Positions 25,967 through 34,583 of a stretch of DNA of 64,000 nucleotides are shown here, in pieces. Position 1 is the first letter of the stretch; the number at the start of each line of letters is the position of its first letter. The position numbers were made by a program, and so were the translations under genes. The notes under the pieces were generated by a model. That model saw only the letters and a list, made by a program, of their open reading frames with translations, searched no databases and was not told the origin of the DNA. The stretch comes from an uncultured Alphaproteobacteria bacterium (GTDB lineage Bacteria; Pseudomonadota; Alphaproteobacteria; Micavibrionales; CSBR16-224): NCBI GenBank assembly GCA_950054485.1, contig CATLPD010000003.1:62001-126000 (forward strand), given 5' to 3'.

Positions 25967-28900
25967 CTATTGCTGGAAACAGTAAATTCTTGCGCCTGTA
26001 CCACAGCTGAGTGTTGTGTTGTTCGACCACGTTGTATCTGTATTTCTATAATCACCCACGCCACCGTTACCGGTTTGTGTCCAGTCACCACAGTTGTTAG
26101 CCCCCAAAGAAACACCAGCAGAGTCAGTTGAGGTGTAAACATTGTATGGCGCTGTATTGACAAGATTACCGCCGCCATCACGGTCAAAGGCGTTATCAAG
26201 CGTGCCGTCTGTTAAATCAGCCCAGTTATCAGCAATTTTGGTTCCGCTGCCCGGCAGTACGTACGGCACAGACGATTGGAAGAAATCAGTGGCAGGTGAG
26301 AAACCCGAGTCGGAGATCCAGGCTTTGTAAGTACCGGGTAGCCCCCAATAAATCGCATTACCGCGGCAATGGCTATGGAAGCCATCTGCGCCCAGACCCC
26401 AACCGTTTTTAGTGTCTACGGTTACGAATGCATACATCGTTGTCAAAGCACTGCGATCATATGAAACTTCAACAGGCAGGAAGGTATCGTTTGTGTCGTT
26501 GTTACCCAGTTTACCGGCTTGCCCTTCACCCCAGCACCAGTGGGTATTATCGGTTTTGGTTGCGCAGACACTATATCCGCCCGCCGCGACTTCTTTCCAG
26601 CTTGTTCCGCTTTGAATTTCATAAGGGGCCGTCTTTGTGTACCAGCTGGGCGTCCCGCCGCTTTCATATACACCGTAACCCCAACACCAAAGTGTGTTAT
26701 CTGTCTTGATACCGCAGGCCTGGCCGGAGCGACCTACGCTGACATCCAGCCATTCGCCACCGCCGGTGACGGCAACGGGCGTACTTCTTGCAGTCGTTGT
26801 TCCGTCACCTAATTGCTGATTACTGTTATTACCCCAGCACCATAGTGAGTAATCATCCTTGATGCCGCAGGTTGAATCCGCCCCTGCAGCAATGGCAACC
26901 CATGTATCACTGCCTGAAACCTCAATCGGACTTGTTTGTTGTGTAGATGAACCATCACCTAAGCGCCCGTTAGAGCCATTACCCCAGCACCATGCCGTAC
27001 CATCGGTTTGGATGCCGCAGGTGTGTTCGTCTCCTGCAGAAAGGGCGGCCCAAGAATAGCTTCCGGATATTTCAACGGGACTGCCCTGGTTGGCTGTACC
27101 TGCGTTACCCAATCGACCGTTTGCACCACGCCCCCAGCACCAACCCGTATCGTCAGACTGAATACCACAAGCATGATATTCCCCTGCGTTTATACCAAGC
27201 CATGTATAGCTGCCCGTTACAGAAACCGGTGTCGTGTCATTTCCGCCAATAGAGCCTTTACCATTTTGGCCATATCCGTTTTCACCCCAACAAATAGCTG
27301 TTCCGTCATCTTTAACGGCGCATGCATTGGAATAGCCTTTGCCGATGTTGATGTATGTTGCGCTATCGGAGATGGCAGACGGAACAAGCTGGGTATTACT
27401 TTGCCCATCTCCAAGGGCACCATTATAGGCGTTGCCGCCCCAGCAATAAGCTTGTCCGTCATCAATCCATATACCGCAGGAGTTTGGATAATCATGGCCG
27501 ATTGTTTTAAATGCGGAGGTCACTTGCGGTAGGATCAAGTCGACCCAATCAGTGCCATTACAAAACTGGAATTTACTGCCGGAAGTTAAAAATTTAAGAG
27601 TGCCGTCCAGCGTGGCGTTGCAAGTGGCTGTAGTATCTCCGATCTGGACACCGCCCTCGCTAACGATGCGGAAATCATCCCCGCCGTTATCAAGCGCAAT
27701 ATTATCACTGCCATAGCTGTACCAGCTGAGTGTGCCGTCAGATTCAATTTCGATCATGGTGTCTGAAACGTGAATAAAGCTGTCTTTTCTTTTTACGATG
27801 GCTGTGTTTGTCGCGGCACCCTTAAAGATAACGGAACTGCCGTCATAGTAGAGCCCTGCATCTGTTGCGTTGGTGAAAGAATAGCTTGGTGCACCTGCGC
27901 TGCCATCCGGGGCTAGAAGAGGCCATGATTTTGTTCCGCTGATGTTTACCCACCCGCCAGCGCCTGTACAGACTTCAAGGCTGTTTTCGGTCGCATTATA
28001 ACGCATGGTCGCTTCGTTGTCTGTTGCATCACAAAGTTGTACGCGTTCTTCGTTACCTAACATCACGCCGCCGTTTGCGCTTGTCAGGCCACTGGTATTA
28101 AAAACACTGGCCTGTATCAGGCCGTTACCGGTGTCAAATTCCAGTACATCGCCCAGCATGACGTCTTTATCTGTTTCCGCCGTTGTAGTGTCACCCGCCT
28201 TTAAATTCCACAAAGATGCGCCGATGACCGATGCTTCACCATAGGAATAGCGCTTAACAATGTCATCACCACCGCTTGAGATCACGTCAGTATCGGCATC
28301 GACATAATCGCTGCATGTCGTTGAAAATGTGCGGTCAGGTCCCGCCGAAATAACAGCGATAACAGTGTCGTCAATATCTTCGACCGGTGGCGGCGGGTTT
28401 GGAAAGCTTGGTGGCAGTTCGTTACCGTATATCGTCAGGTCGGACAACAAGACGCCGTTTGTTTCAGACAGCGAAATTATACCGTTGTTTAGCGGATTAC
28501 GTCCACCGCCGCCGATGCCGTATTCCATGTCCGGCGTCGGCGCAGACCACTGATCATCTTTTAGGCCGCTACCATCTGTTGTGGCGCCCTGTGCGACGTG
28601 TGCGCCATCAATATACAGTGCAGCAAGACCGTTAACAGGATCAACGGCGGCGACAATCTCAATGATATCGCCATCACGGCCGGTCATGTCAACGCCGATA
28701 CCAACTGTGCTGGTTGTTGTAATGTGACCAACGCCGTTACCGACGGCAAATTTCAGCTCGTTATCAGATTCAAGCCATATTGCCATGCCGTTGCCGTAAT
28801 TGCCTGTTTCAACGATAAAGCTTTCTACCAGCGGGTTTGGCAATTTCACCTTCATTTTGAAGGTGGCAGGCTGATCAGCATGGGGGGTGTCATCAAGCCC

Positions 28901-30490
28901 CGTATAGGGTTCGAGGATTGTATCAGGCGTCATGCATGCGGTGAAATCATCGCTGCAATGTGATATGTCGGGTCCGTCCAGATACGGGTCTGAACAGCCG
29001 ACACCCGGGGCGGAAAAACTCGCAAGCTGCACAGGCGAATATTGTACAGTGGTTGAGTCGGATCCGTTACCAAGCTGCCCGCCTGTTTCACGGCCCCAGC
29101 ACCAAACTGAACTGTCATCTTGTACGCCGCAGGCATGTGACTGACCAATTGTGACATATTTCCAATTGTATGATCCATCTATTTCTACGGGACTGGTACG
29201 ATTATTGCTCGTACCGTCACCGACAATACCATTCGCATTTAGTCCCCAACACCAACCTGTTCCGTCTGATTTCACGCCGCAGCCATTACTGGCGCCGACC
29301 TCCACTGAAAGCCAAGTGTCGGGATCGTCAGCGGGAATCGGATCCCATTCTTCGTGGTCACCACCCACCCCATCAGCCAATGATCCGCTTTGCCCCTTAC
29401 CCCAACACCATAGAGACCCGTCTGTTTTAACGGCGCAGGTGGTTTGTCCGCCGGCTGAAACATCTATCCATGGACCGGATTCAGAAATAACGCCAGGTGA
29501 ATACTGGTAACCTGTGTTTGTGCCGTTACCGTTACGTCCAACAGCGTTTGTTCCCCAACAATAAATTTCATCGTCATCTTTAATACCACAGGCATGCGCA
29601 CTACCTGCGCTGATTTTCTTCCATGTTGCCCCGCCGTCATCCAAAGATTGTGGAGTGTTTACGGCTGCAGGGTCGCTTACACCATCTCCCCTTTGACGTC
29701 CACGTCCCCAACACCAGCCCGAGCCGTCAGTTTGAATTCCGCAGGCAAATTGATTACCCGCGGCAACCTGTACCCACGTGTAACTACCGGATACTTCTAC
29801 GGGGCTTGCCGAATTAACAGACGCACCATTTCCAAGTTCGCCCTGTGTGCCACCGCCCCAACACCAGGCACTGGCGTCGGTTTTGATCCCGCAATATGTA
29901 CGTGAATAACCGCGGCCGATCATCTCCCAACTGCTGGGGTCTGATTGCGCCGGAACGGATGTTGAATCCGTTTCCGCGCCGCCGTCACCGAATTGACCAA
30001 AGTTCTCTGTCCCCCAGCACCATAATGTATTATTGTCTTTTAAAGCGCAGGTGTTGTTTTCAGTTGTCGTTGACACAAAATAATATTTTGGTTCGCCGCT
30101 TGGCGGGATATTTGTCCCTAAATCCCAGACACAATAACCATATTCCATACCCCATGGGTCTTTGGTTTCAACCTGACGGTTGGGAATCCAGCCGGCATTT
30201 GTCGGGGCGGGGTCACCGCTTGCATCATACCATGTTTGGGGTTCGATATATCCATCAAGGTCACAGTCGCCCACAACGGTATCAGCGGTTGCGTCAATAA
30301 TGATGCGACGCCCGATCATGTCCTGTTGGGCCTTTACGGCATTATTTTGGGTAACCTTGGCTGTGATTGAAAGCGGGCCGGAAATAAATTGATAGGATGT
30401 GAAACTGATGGCAGCCAACAGCGCGATACCGCCCATCATGACCGTTACAACACTACCCGATTCCTTGTATAATCTTTGTAAAAAGCCCAT
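25967..30490 (-). CDS. Giant surface protein: pilin-like head, two RCC1 propellers, LamG-like, DUF1554-like
   Basis: 1,507 aa from the ATG at 30490 (GGGG ribosome site; the GTG at 30517 is less likely). Order of parts: a TM helix near residues 13-35; the shared pilin-like head up to 'DPWGMEYGYCVWDLG' (about 125); seven RCC1 repeats (136-491); a LamG/concanavalin-like domain (541-691). The shared core then resumes ('AVISAGPDRTFSTTC...IVKRYSYGEAS', about 712-755), followed by seven more RCC1 repeats (about 992-1345) and a DUF1554-like end (1352-1507). Each RCC1 repeat carries C-G-[IV]-x-x-D-x-x-x-W-C-W-G with two Cys. Two sets of seven fit two seven-bladed propellers. An extracellular binding role is inferred. 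Confidence 0.88.
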   Translation of the reverse strand: MGFLQRLYKESGSVVTVMMGGIALLAAISFTSYQFISGPLSITAKVTQNNAVKAQQDMIGRRIIIDATADTVVGDCDLDGYIEPQTWYDASGDPAPTNAGWIPNRQVETKDPWGMEYGYCVWDLGTNIPPSGEPKYYFVSTTTENNTCALKDNNTLWCWGTENFGQFGDGGAETDSTSVPAQSDPSSWEMIGRGYSRTYCGIKTDASAWCWGGGTQGELGNGASVNSASPVEVSGSYTWVQVAAGNQFACGIQTDGSGWCWGRGRQRGDGVSDPAAVNTPQSLDDGGATWKKISAGSAHACGIKDDDEIYCWGTNAVGRNGNGTNTGYQYSPGVISESGPWIDVSAGGQTTCAVKTDGSLWCWGKGQSGSLADGVGGDHEEWDPIPADDPDTWLSVEVGASNGCGVKSDGTGWCWGLNANGIVGDGTSNNRTSPVEIDGSYNWKYVTIGQSHACGVQDDSSVWCWGRETGGQLGNGSDSTTVQYSPVQLASFSAPGVGCSDPYLDGPDISHCSDDFTACMTPDTILEPYTGLDDTPHADQPATFKMKVKLPNPLVESFIVETGNYGNGMAIWLESDNELKFAVGNGVGHITTTSTVGIGVDMTGRDGDIIEIVAAVDPVNGLAALYIDGAHVAQGATTDGSGLKDDQWSAPTPDMEYGIGGGGRNPLNNGIISLSETNGVLLSDLTIYGNELPPSFPNPPPPVEDIDDTVIAVISAGPDRTFSTTCSDYVDADTDVISSGGDDIVKRYSYGEASVIGASLWNLKAGDTTTAETDKDVMLGDVLEFDTGNGLIQASVFNTSGLTSANGGVMLGNEERVQLCDATDNEATMRYNATENSLEVCTGAGGWVNISGTKSWPLLAPDGSAGAPSYSFTNATDAGLYYDGSSVIFKGAATNTAIVKRKDSFIHVSDTMIEIESDGTLSWYSYGSDNIALDNGGDDFRIVSEGGVQIGDTTATCNATLDGTLKFLTSGSKFQFCNGTDWVDLILPQVTSAFKTIGHDYPNSCGIWIDDGQAYCWGGNAYNGALGDGQSNTQLVPSAISDSATYINIGKGYSNACAVKDDGTAICWGENGYGQNGKGSIGGNDTTPVSVTGSYTWLGINAGEYHACGIQSDDTGWCWGRGANGRLGNAGTANQGSPVEISGSYSWAALSAGDEHTCGIQTDGTAWCWGNGSNGRLGDGSSTQQTSPIEVSGSDTWVAIAAGADSTCGIKDDYSLWCWGNNSNQQLGDGTTTARSTPVAVTGGGEWLDVSVGRSGQACGIKTDNTLWCWGYGVYESGGTPSWYTKTAPYEIQSGTSWKEVAAGGYSVCATKTDNTHWCWGEGQAGKLGNNDTNDTFLPVEVSYDRSALTTMYAFVTVDTKNGWGLGADGFHSHCRGNAIYWGLPGTYKAWISDSGFSPATDFFQSSVPYVLPGSGTKIADNWADLTDGTLDNAFDRDGGGNLVNTAPYNVYTSTDSAGVSLGANNCGDWTQTGNGGVGDYRNTDTTWSNNTTLSCGTGARIYCFQQ

Positions 30491-30539
30491 CAAACCCCAA
30501 AAAATGAAGGCTGCCACACCACTTCAGTATACATAATAT

Positions 30540-30568
30540 ATTATACCATACTCAAGTTATTCTAGCAA
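30540..30568 (-). promoter_or_regulatory. Promoter of the surface-protein operon
   Basis: Minus strand: -35 TTGCTA (30568-30563), a 17-nt spacer ending TGG, and -10 TATAAT (30545-30540), an extended -10. It lies 50 nt upstream of the chosen start. A hairpin GACTTT-TG-AAAGTC sits just upstream. Confidence 0.65.
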
Positions 30569-30617
30569 CCTGACTTTCAAAAGTCTAGGTGTTTAAGGGG
30601 CTGATTTTAAAGCTTTT

Positions 30618-31781
30618 TTAACTATTGTTGGCAACAACAACCTTTGGCGTACGAAGGCTTGCACCGTTCAATGTATAACCGTTTTCCGTGACATCCAGAA
30701 TTTCACCATCTTCCTTACCCGGCATTGGTACCCCGGCAATTTGTTCGTGAATGGATGGATCGCTGATGCTACCGATTTTGGTTTCAACTTTTTCGATGCC
30801 ATATTTTTTGAAGGCATCTTGCAGTTCGGTTTCAGCCTTTTGCAGTCTTTCGGCAACCGAATTAAAAATTGTACCCAGCTTATCTTGTTGTTGTGGTAAA
30901 ACTTTCGCGGATCTTTCCAGATTATCAGCAACTGTTTGAATAGTCTTCTTTGCCACTTTTTTCAGGATCATTTTTTCTTTTTGTCCGTATTCTGTACGCA
31001 GCATATCCAGATCGCGTTCGATATTCAGGCCGCCAATCAGTTTTTCAAGCTGGGCAACTTTTTGGGCGTTGGTTTCGGAAACGCTCTGGGCCGCTTTGAT
31101 ATCCTGATCCAGGTTTTTGATTTCTGTCGTCAATACAACAGCATCCATATTCTCGACATCGCCAGCGTCACGCAAGTCTACAGATACGCTATCAACCGTC
31201 GTTTCGATATTTTGGGTTGATGGCTCTATTGCCTGCGGAGCGGTGGCATCTTTGCCTTGATTCAAAATGCTTTCCAAACCATTTCCGGTCATACTCAATC
31301 CCTGAATAAAACCCTGAATTTCGCTGGCATTGTCCAACGACTGCAGGTCCGATACGATATCACCAAGGGCGACTTTCACATCTTCCAGTTCTTTCACAAA
31401 GCCTGTCAGTTGTTCGTGTGTTTTTTGTTTTAACTCATGCTCCAGGCGGGCTTTTTCAGCCTGGGTTTTTGCCCCTGCTGCTTCGTATGCGGCACGTTTT
31501 GCATTGATTATAGTCTTTGATTCTGCGTTCTTTTCCAGCAGTTCATTCAATTGGTCGATTTTCTCTTTATATTCGGCGGCCAATGCGTCACGGTCCAGTT
31601 TTGGCGTGTCGTCAGAAGGGGTGTCTGCAGACTTATCCGTCTCACCTTTTTGGTTAAGAATTTCCTCGGCCTTTTTTTCGGCCTCTTGCTCGATTTCTTT
31701 ATCTTTATGCTTAAGAATATCCTCTGGATTTACCGGCTGGCTGTTACCAAAGGGGGATTTACCTCTTCCACGTCTTCTCAT
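30618..31781 (-). CDS. Long coiled-coil protein with a GrpE-like C-terminal domain
   Basis: 387 aa from the ATG at 31781, which has GGAG 6 nt upstream. The N-terminus is basic ('MRRRGRGKSPFG'). Two long charged helical regions follow (about residues 25-135 and 215-323), rich in Lys, Glu, Gln and Ala with heptad-like spacing. The last 64 residues ('FKKYGIEKVETK ... SDPSIHEQIAGVPMP ... GEILDVTENGYTLNGASLRTPKVVVA') align with the GrpE beta-domain, including 'DPxxHE', 'GY.L' and 'LR.P.V.V'. True grpE (219 aa) is also in this window. I infer a divergent GrpE paralogue with an extended coil, possibly serving a dedicated Hsp70 or acting as a scaffold. It sits between hrcA and the surface-protein operon. 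Confidence 0.72.
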   Translation of the reverse strand: MRRRGRGKSPFGNSQPVNPEDILKHKDKEIEQEAEKKAEEILNQKGETDKSADTPSDDTPKLDRDALAAEYKEKIDQLNELLEKNAESKTIINAKRAAYEAAGAKTQAEKARLEHELKQKTHEQLTGFVKELEDVKVALGDIVSDLQSLDNASEIQGFIQGLSMTGNGLESILNQGKDATAPQAIEPSTQNIETTVDSVSVDLRDAGDVENMDAVVLTTEIKNLDQDIKAAQSVSETNAQKVAQLEKLIGGLNIERDLDMLRTEYGQKEKMILKKVAKKTIQTVADNLERSAKVLPQQQDKLGTIFNSVAERLQKAETELQDAFKKYGIEKVETKIGSISDPSIHEQIAGVPMPGKEDGEILDVTENGYTLNGASLRTPKVVVANNS

Positions 31782-31815
31782 GATTCGCTCCAAATAGTGA
31801 ATTTTAATTTCCATA

Positions 31816-31844
31816 TTTATAGCAAGGGGAGAGATCTATGTCAA
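31816..31844 (-). promoter_or_regulatory. Consensus sigma-70 promoter for the GrpE-like gene
   Basis: Minus strand: TTGACA (31844-31839), a 17-nt spacer, TATAAA (31821-31816). This is near-perfect. The predicted transcript start falls downstream of the longer frame's first codon, supporting the internal ATG at 31781. Confidence 0.75.
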
Positions 31845-31856
31845 GAATAAAAGCGC

Positions 31857-32891
31857 CTACTTGATATATTCTGTAATGATTTCCGATGTGTAATTTATGA
31901 TCGGTATGACGCGCCGGTAATTCAGGCGGGTGGGTCCGATAACGCCGATGGCGCCGATCAGCTTTTGTTCGCTGTCTTTATAGGGGGAAATGATCAATGA
32001 ACATCCGCTATGTTCAAACAGGCTGTTTTCTGACCCTATATATATTTGTACGCCTTGCGCTTTTTTAACAGATGATAAAATTGTCTGCAGGGTATTTTTT
32101 TCTTCCAACGCTGTAAATAGATGTTGCAGGCGTTCGATATCTTCGGAAATGTTGACGTTATCCAGTAAATGCGCCTGACCACGAATGATCATATTTTCGG
32201 CCGTGTCATCTGGCGTTAGAACAGACACCCCCGCCTTAATCAAGGTTGCCGTCAAATCATCCAATTGTCCCTGGTTCTGTTTTATATGGTCATTTAATGT
32301 ATTTTGGATGTCGTTCAGACTGTGTCCGGCCAAAAGGCTGTTGATGTAATTTCCTGCGCTGCGCAGTACAGATTCAGAAACGGGACTGTTCACATCGATA
32401 AGTCTGTTTTCAATTTGCCCATCCCGATAAACCAATATCGCCAGTACGCGGTTATTTGAAAGTTTAAGGAATTCGACCTCTTTAATATCCCTGTCCATCT
32501 TTGGTGCGACCACAAGGCCGGCACAGGCAGATAAGCCGGAAATCAGCCGTGATGTATGCTCCAGTGTTGTATTTACAGAGTCTGATGCATGAAATTCAAT
32601 GCTTTTGCGAATGTTGTCCTGTTCTTTTTTGCTGAGGCTGTTGACCTCCAGCATGTTTTTTACAAATATACTGAGCCCGTTTTCTGTCGGCAGGCGTCCG
32701 GATGACGTATGGGGGGCGTACAGCAGGCCGCTTTTTTCCAGATCCGACATCACATTACGTATGGACGCTGATGACAGGTTCAGGGTTTTATCTGCCGCAA
32801 GTGTTTTCGAACCGACGGGGGATCCGGTTTTAATATAGCTGTCGATGATCAATCCCAAAATGTGCTCGGCACGGGAATTCAGTTTTTCCAT
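31857..32891 (-). CDS. hrcA: Heat-inducible transcription repressor HrcA
   Basis: Represses chaperone genes by binding CIRCE operators. The ATG at 32891 gives 344 aa beginning 'MEKLNSRAEHILGLIIDSYIKTGSPVGSKTL', the usual HrcA start. A winged helix follows ('SSASIRNVMSDLEKSGLLYAPHTSSGRLPTENG'), then the GAF-like dimerisation core, and 'IGAIGVIGPTRLNYRRVIPIINYTSEIITEYI' at the end. All are standard. It is divergent from a J-domain gene, and rph lies beyond that, as in many alphaproteobacteria. I found no CIRCE element in the window. Confidence 0.95.
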   Translation of the reverse strand: MEKLNSRAEHILGLIIDSYIKTGSPVGSKTLAADKTLNLSSASIRNVMSDLEKSGLLYAPHTSSGRLPTENGLSIFVKNMLEVNSLSKKEQDNIRKSIEFHASDSVNTTLEHTSRLISGLSACAGLVVAPKMDRDIKEVEFLKLSNNRVLAILVYRDGQIENRLIDVNSPVSESVLRSAGNYINSLLAGHSLNDIQNTLNDHIKQNQGQLDDLTATLIKAGVSVLTPDDTAENMIIRGQAHLLDNVNISEDIERLQHLFTALEEKNTLQTILSSVKKAQGVQIYIGSENSLFEHSGCSLIISPYKDSEQKLIGAIGVIGPTRLNYRRVIPIINYTSEIITEYIK

Positions 32892-32989
32892 AGGCACTTT
32901 AATAAAACATGGCATCAAAAAGGGCAAGACTATAGCCCGGATTATATAGATCTTGATCGGGAAAAGCCCGATTATTCTGTAAAATTAAC

Positions 32990-33018
32990 TTGACGTTATG
33001 AAAATTATTTGTTAAAAC
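32990..33018 (+). promoter_or_regulatory. Putative promoter of the J-domain gene
   Basis: TTGACG at 32990-32995, a 17-nt spacer, TAAAAC at 33013-33018. The -35 is good and the -10 weak. It lies 41 nt upstream of the start codon. The opposite strand has TATAAT (32946-32941), which may serve hrcA. A hairpin ATCGGG-AAAA-GCCCGAT lies between them (about 32956-32972). Confidence 0.45.
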
Positions 33019-33058
33019 TATAGTCAGATAAGCGAATCAAATCAATAAGGACAATAAC

Positions 33059-33730
33059 ATGGCTAAGAAATGTGCATACGAGGTTTTGGGTGTTGATAAG
33101 AATGCTGACGAAAAAGCAATCAAAAAAGCCTATAAGATTCTGACATCTCGTAATCACCCTGATAAAAACCCGGGTAACCAAGAAGCAGAAGAAATCTATA
33201 AAGCTGCTGTTGAAGCCTATGATGTTCTGGGCGATGAAAAGTTAAAGAAAAAATACGATAATGATGGCGGCTGGGCTGCGATCGAAAAAGCCAGAAAATC
33301 CGAAGGCAACGGCGGTGTCGATACATCCGGATATTCGCGTAGCAAATCAACAGAAGAACAGCGCGGCGTTTTGCGTGGTAACGGCGGTACAGCACCAATG
33401 ACCCCCGAAGATCGCATGATGGGTGCACGTCGCGGTGGCGGCAAAAGCAAATTTTCAAGAGCAGCCCGTAAATCAGCGGATCAGGACACACCAACTGAAC
33501 AGCCAGAACAGCAGCAAGAAGTTGCACCAGAGCCATTAAAGCAAGAGCTGGTTTTGATCGATACGGATATCAAAGATTTGATCCTAGATGCCTTGCGTGA
33601 AAGCGGTAATGATGATCTGGCCGAGATGCTTGAAAATGCACGCAGCGAGCCTTACGGAGCGGATGCGCCACAGCAAACCCAAAGCACATCTGCCCCACGC
33701 CGTGCCGGCAGACATGGCCGCAGACCGTAG
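33059..33730 (+). CDS. J-domain (DnaJ-class) protein
   Basis: A 223-aa Hsp40-type co-chaperone. The J domain covers about residues 4-68 with the essential HPD at residues 33-35 ('RNHPDKNPG'), able to stimulate an Hsp70 ATPase. It lacks the Cys-rich zinc domain and the substrate-binding barrels of DnaJ. A Gly/Arg/Ser-rich linker is followed by a Gln/Pro/Glu stretch and a short helical segment 'DTDIKDLILDALRESGNDDLAEMLENA' (about 165-195), then a basic tail. It is a type III J-protein with an unknown client. AAGGA precedes the start. Its position next to hrcA and the GrpE-like gene suggests a shared chaperone function. Confidence 0.88.
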   Translation: MAKKCAYEVLGVDKNADEKAIKKAYKILTSRNHPDKNPGNQEAEEIYKAAVEAYDVLGDEKLKKKYDNDGGWAAIEKARKSEGNGGVDTSGYSRSKSTEEQRGVLRGNGGTAPMTPEDRMMGARRGGGKSKFSRAARKSADQDTPTEQPEQQQEVAPEPLKQELVLIDTDIKDLILDALRESGNDDLAEMLENARSEPYGADAPQQTQSTSAPRRAGRHGRRP

Positions 33731-33750
33731 CTTTTATGAAATTTCTATTT

Positions 33751-33774
33751 AAAACGGGGCATGTGCCCCGTTTT
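33751..33774 (+). terminator. Terminator after the J-domain gene
   Basis: AAAACGGGGCA-TG-TGCCCCGTTTT, a perfect 11-bp palindrome with T-rich flanks. Works in both directions; only the plus-strand gene ends here. Confidence 0.8.
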
Positions 33775-33848
33775 CTTATGCTCGACAAACGGCATTGTCT
33801 TCGTTAGTCTGGGGCGAACATAAATATTAAATTATGAGGAGAATAAAA

Positions 33849-34583
33849 ATGCGTCCATCCGGCAGAAAACAGGATCAATTGCGTGATATCACGTTCGAGC
33901 TGAATTACACCAAACATGCCGAAGGTTGCTGTCTTGTAAAATGCGGCGATACCCATGTTTTATGTACTGCCAGTGTTGAAGATCGTGTACCGCCATGGCT
34001 GAAGGGCCAGGGCCGCGGTTGGGTGACAGCCGAATACGGCATGCTGCCACGTTCGACAGGTGAACGCATGGGCCGCGAAGCCGCCCGTGGTAAGCAATCG
34101 GGCCGCACACAGGAAATTCAACGCCTGATCGGACGTGCTTTGCGCGCAGTCGTCGATCTGGAAAAGCTGGGTGAATTCCAGATCATTCTGGATTGCGATG
34201 TCATACAGGCTGATGGCGGAACGCGCACAGCATCAATTACGGGTGCATATGTTGCCCTGAAGCAAGCGATACAGAATATGCTGGATCTGGGCGTTCTAAA
34301 AGAAAACCCGATTGTTGATAGTGTTTCTGCAATTTCATGTGGCATCTACAATGGGACACCCGTACTTGATCTGGATTATGCCGAAGATTCAACGGCCGAA
34401 GCAGATGCCAATTTTGTCCTGACAGGCAGTGGCAAAATTGTCGAAATTCAGGCGACCGCCGAAGAATTCGCATTTGATCAGGACCATTTCAATGATCTGA
34501 TGAAACTGGCTTTGAAAGGCACTAAGGAGTTAACAGACATGCAAAATGACGTTCTGGAGCAAGCGAATGCAAAAGCCGCGTAA
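33849..34583 (+). CDS. rph: Ribonuclease PH
   Basis: Phosphorolytic 3' exoribonuclease that trims tRNA 3' ends. The ATG at 33849 (AGGAG 8 nt upstream) gives 244 aa beginning '[17 protein letters not shown]', the canonical start. '[24 protein letters not shown]', '[17 protein letters not shown]' and '[20 protein letters not shown]' are family signatures. Its 3' end overlaps rdgB by 17 nt, so the two are coupled. Confidence 0.97.
   Translation: MRPSGRKQDQLRDITFELNYTKHAEGCCLVKCGDTHVLCTASVEDRVPPWLKGQGRGWVTAEYGMLPRSTGERMGREAARGKQSGRTQEIQRLIGRALRAVVDLEKLGEFQIILDCDVIQADGGTRTASITGAYVALKQAIQNMLDLGVLKENPIVDSVSAISCGIYNGTPVLDLDYAEDSTAEADANFVLTGSGKIVEIQATAEEFAFDQDHFNDLMKLALKGTKELTDMQNDVLEQANAKAA

Noticed and set aside
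26428..30300. Many overlapping plus-strand frames opposite the giant gene (up to 174 aa)
   Set aside because: They are antisense to a coherent 1,507-aa protein, lack ribosome sites, and translate to low-complexity sequence without motifs.
25967..30490. Repetitive DNA as a possible CRISPR or satellite array
   Set aside because: The periodicity is about 150 nt at protein level (RCC1 blades) with diverged nucleotides and no spacers; one long frame explains it.
31860..33060. CIRCE operator (TTAGCACTC-N9-GAGTGCTAA) near hrcA and the J-protein gene
   Set aside because: I find no such inverted repeat in the gap or elsewhere in the window.
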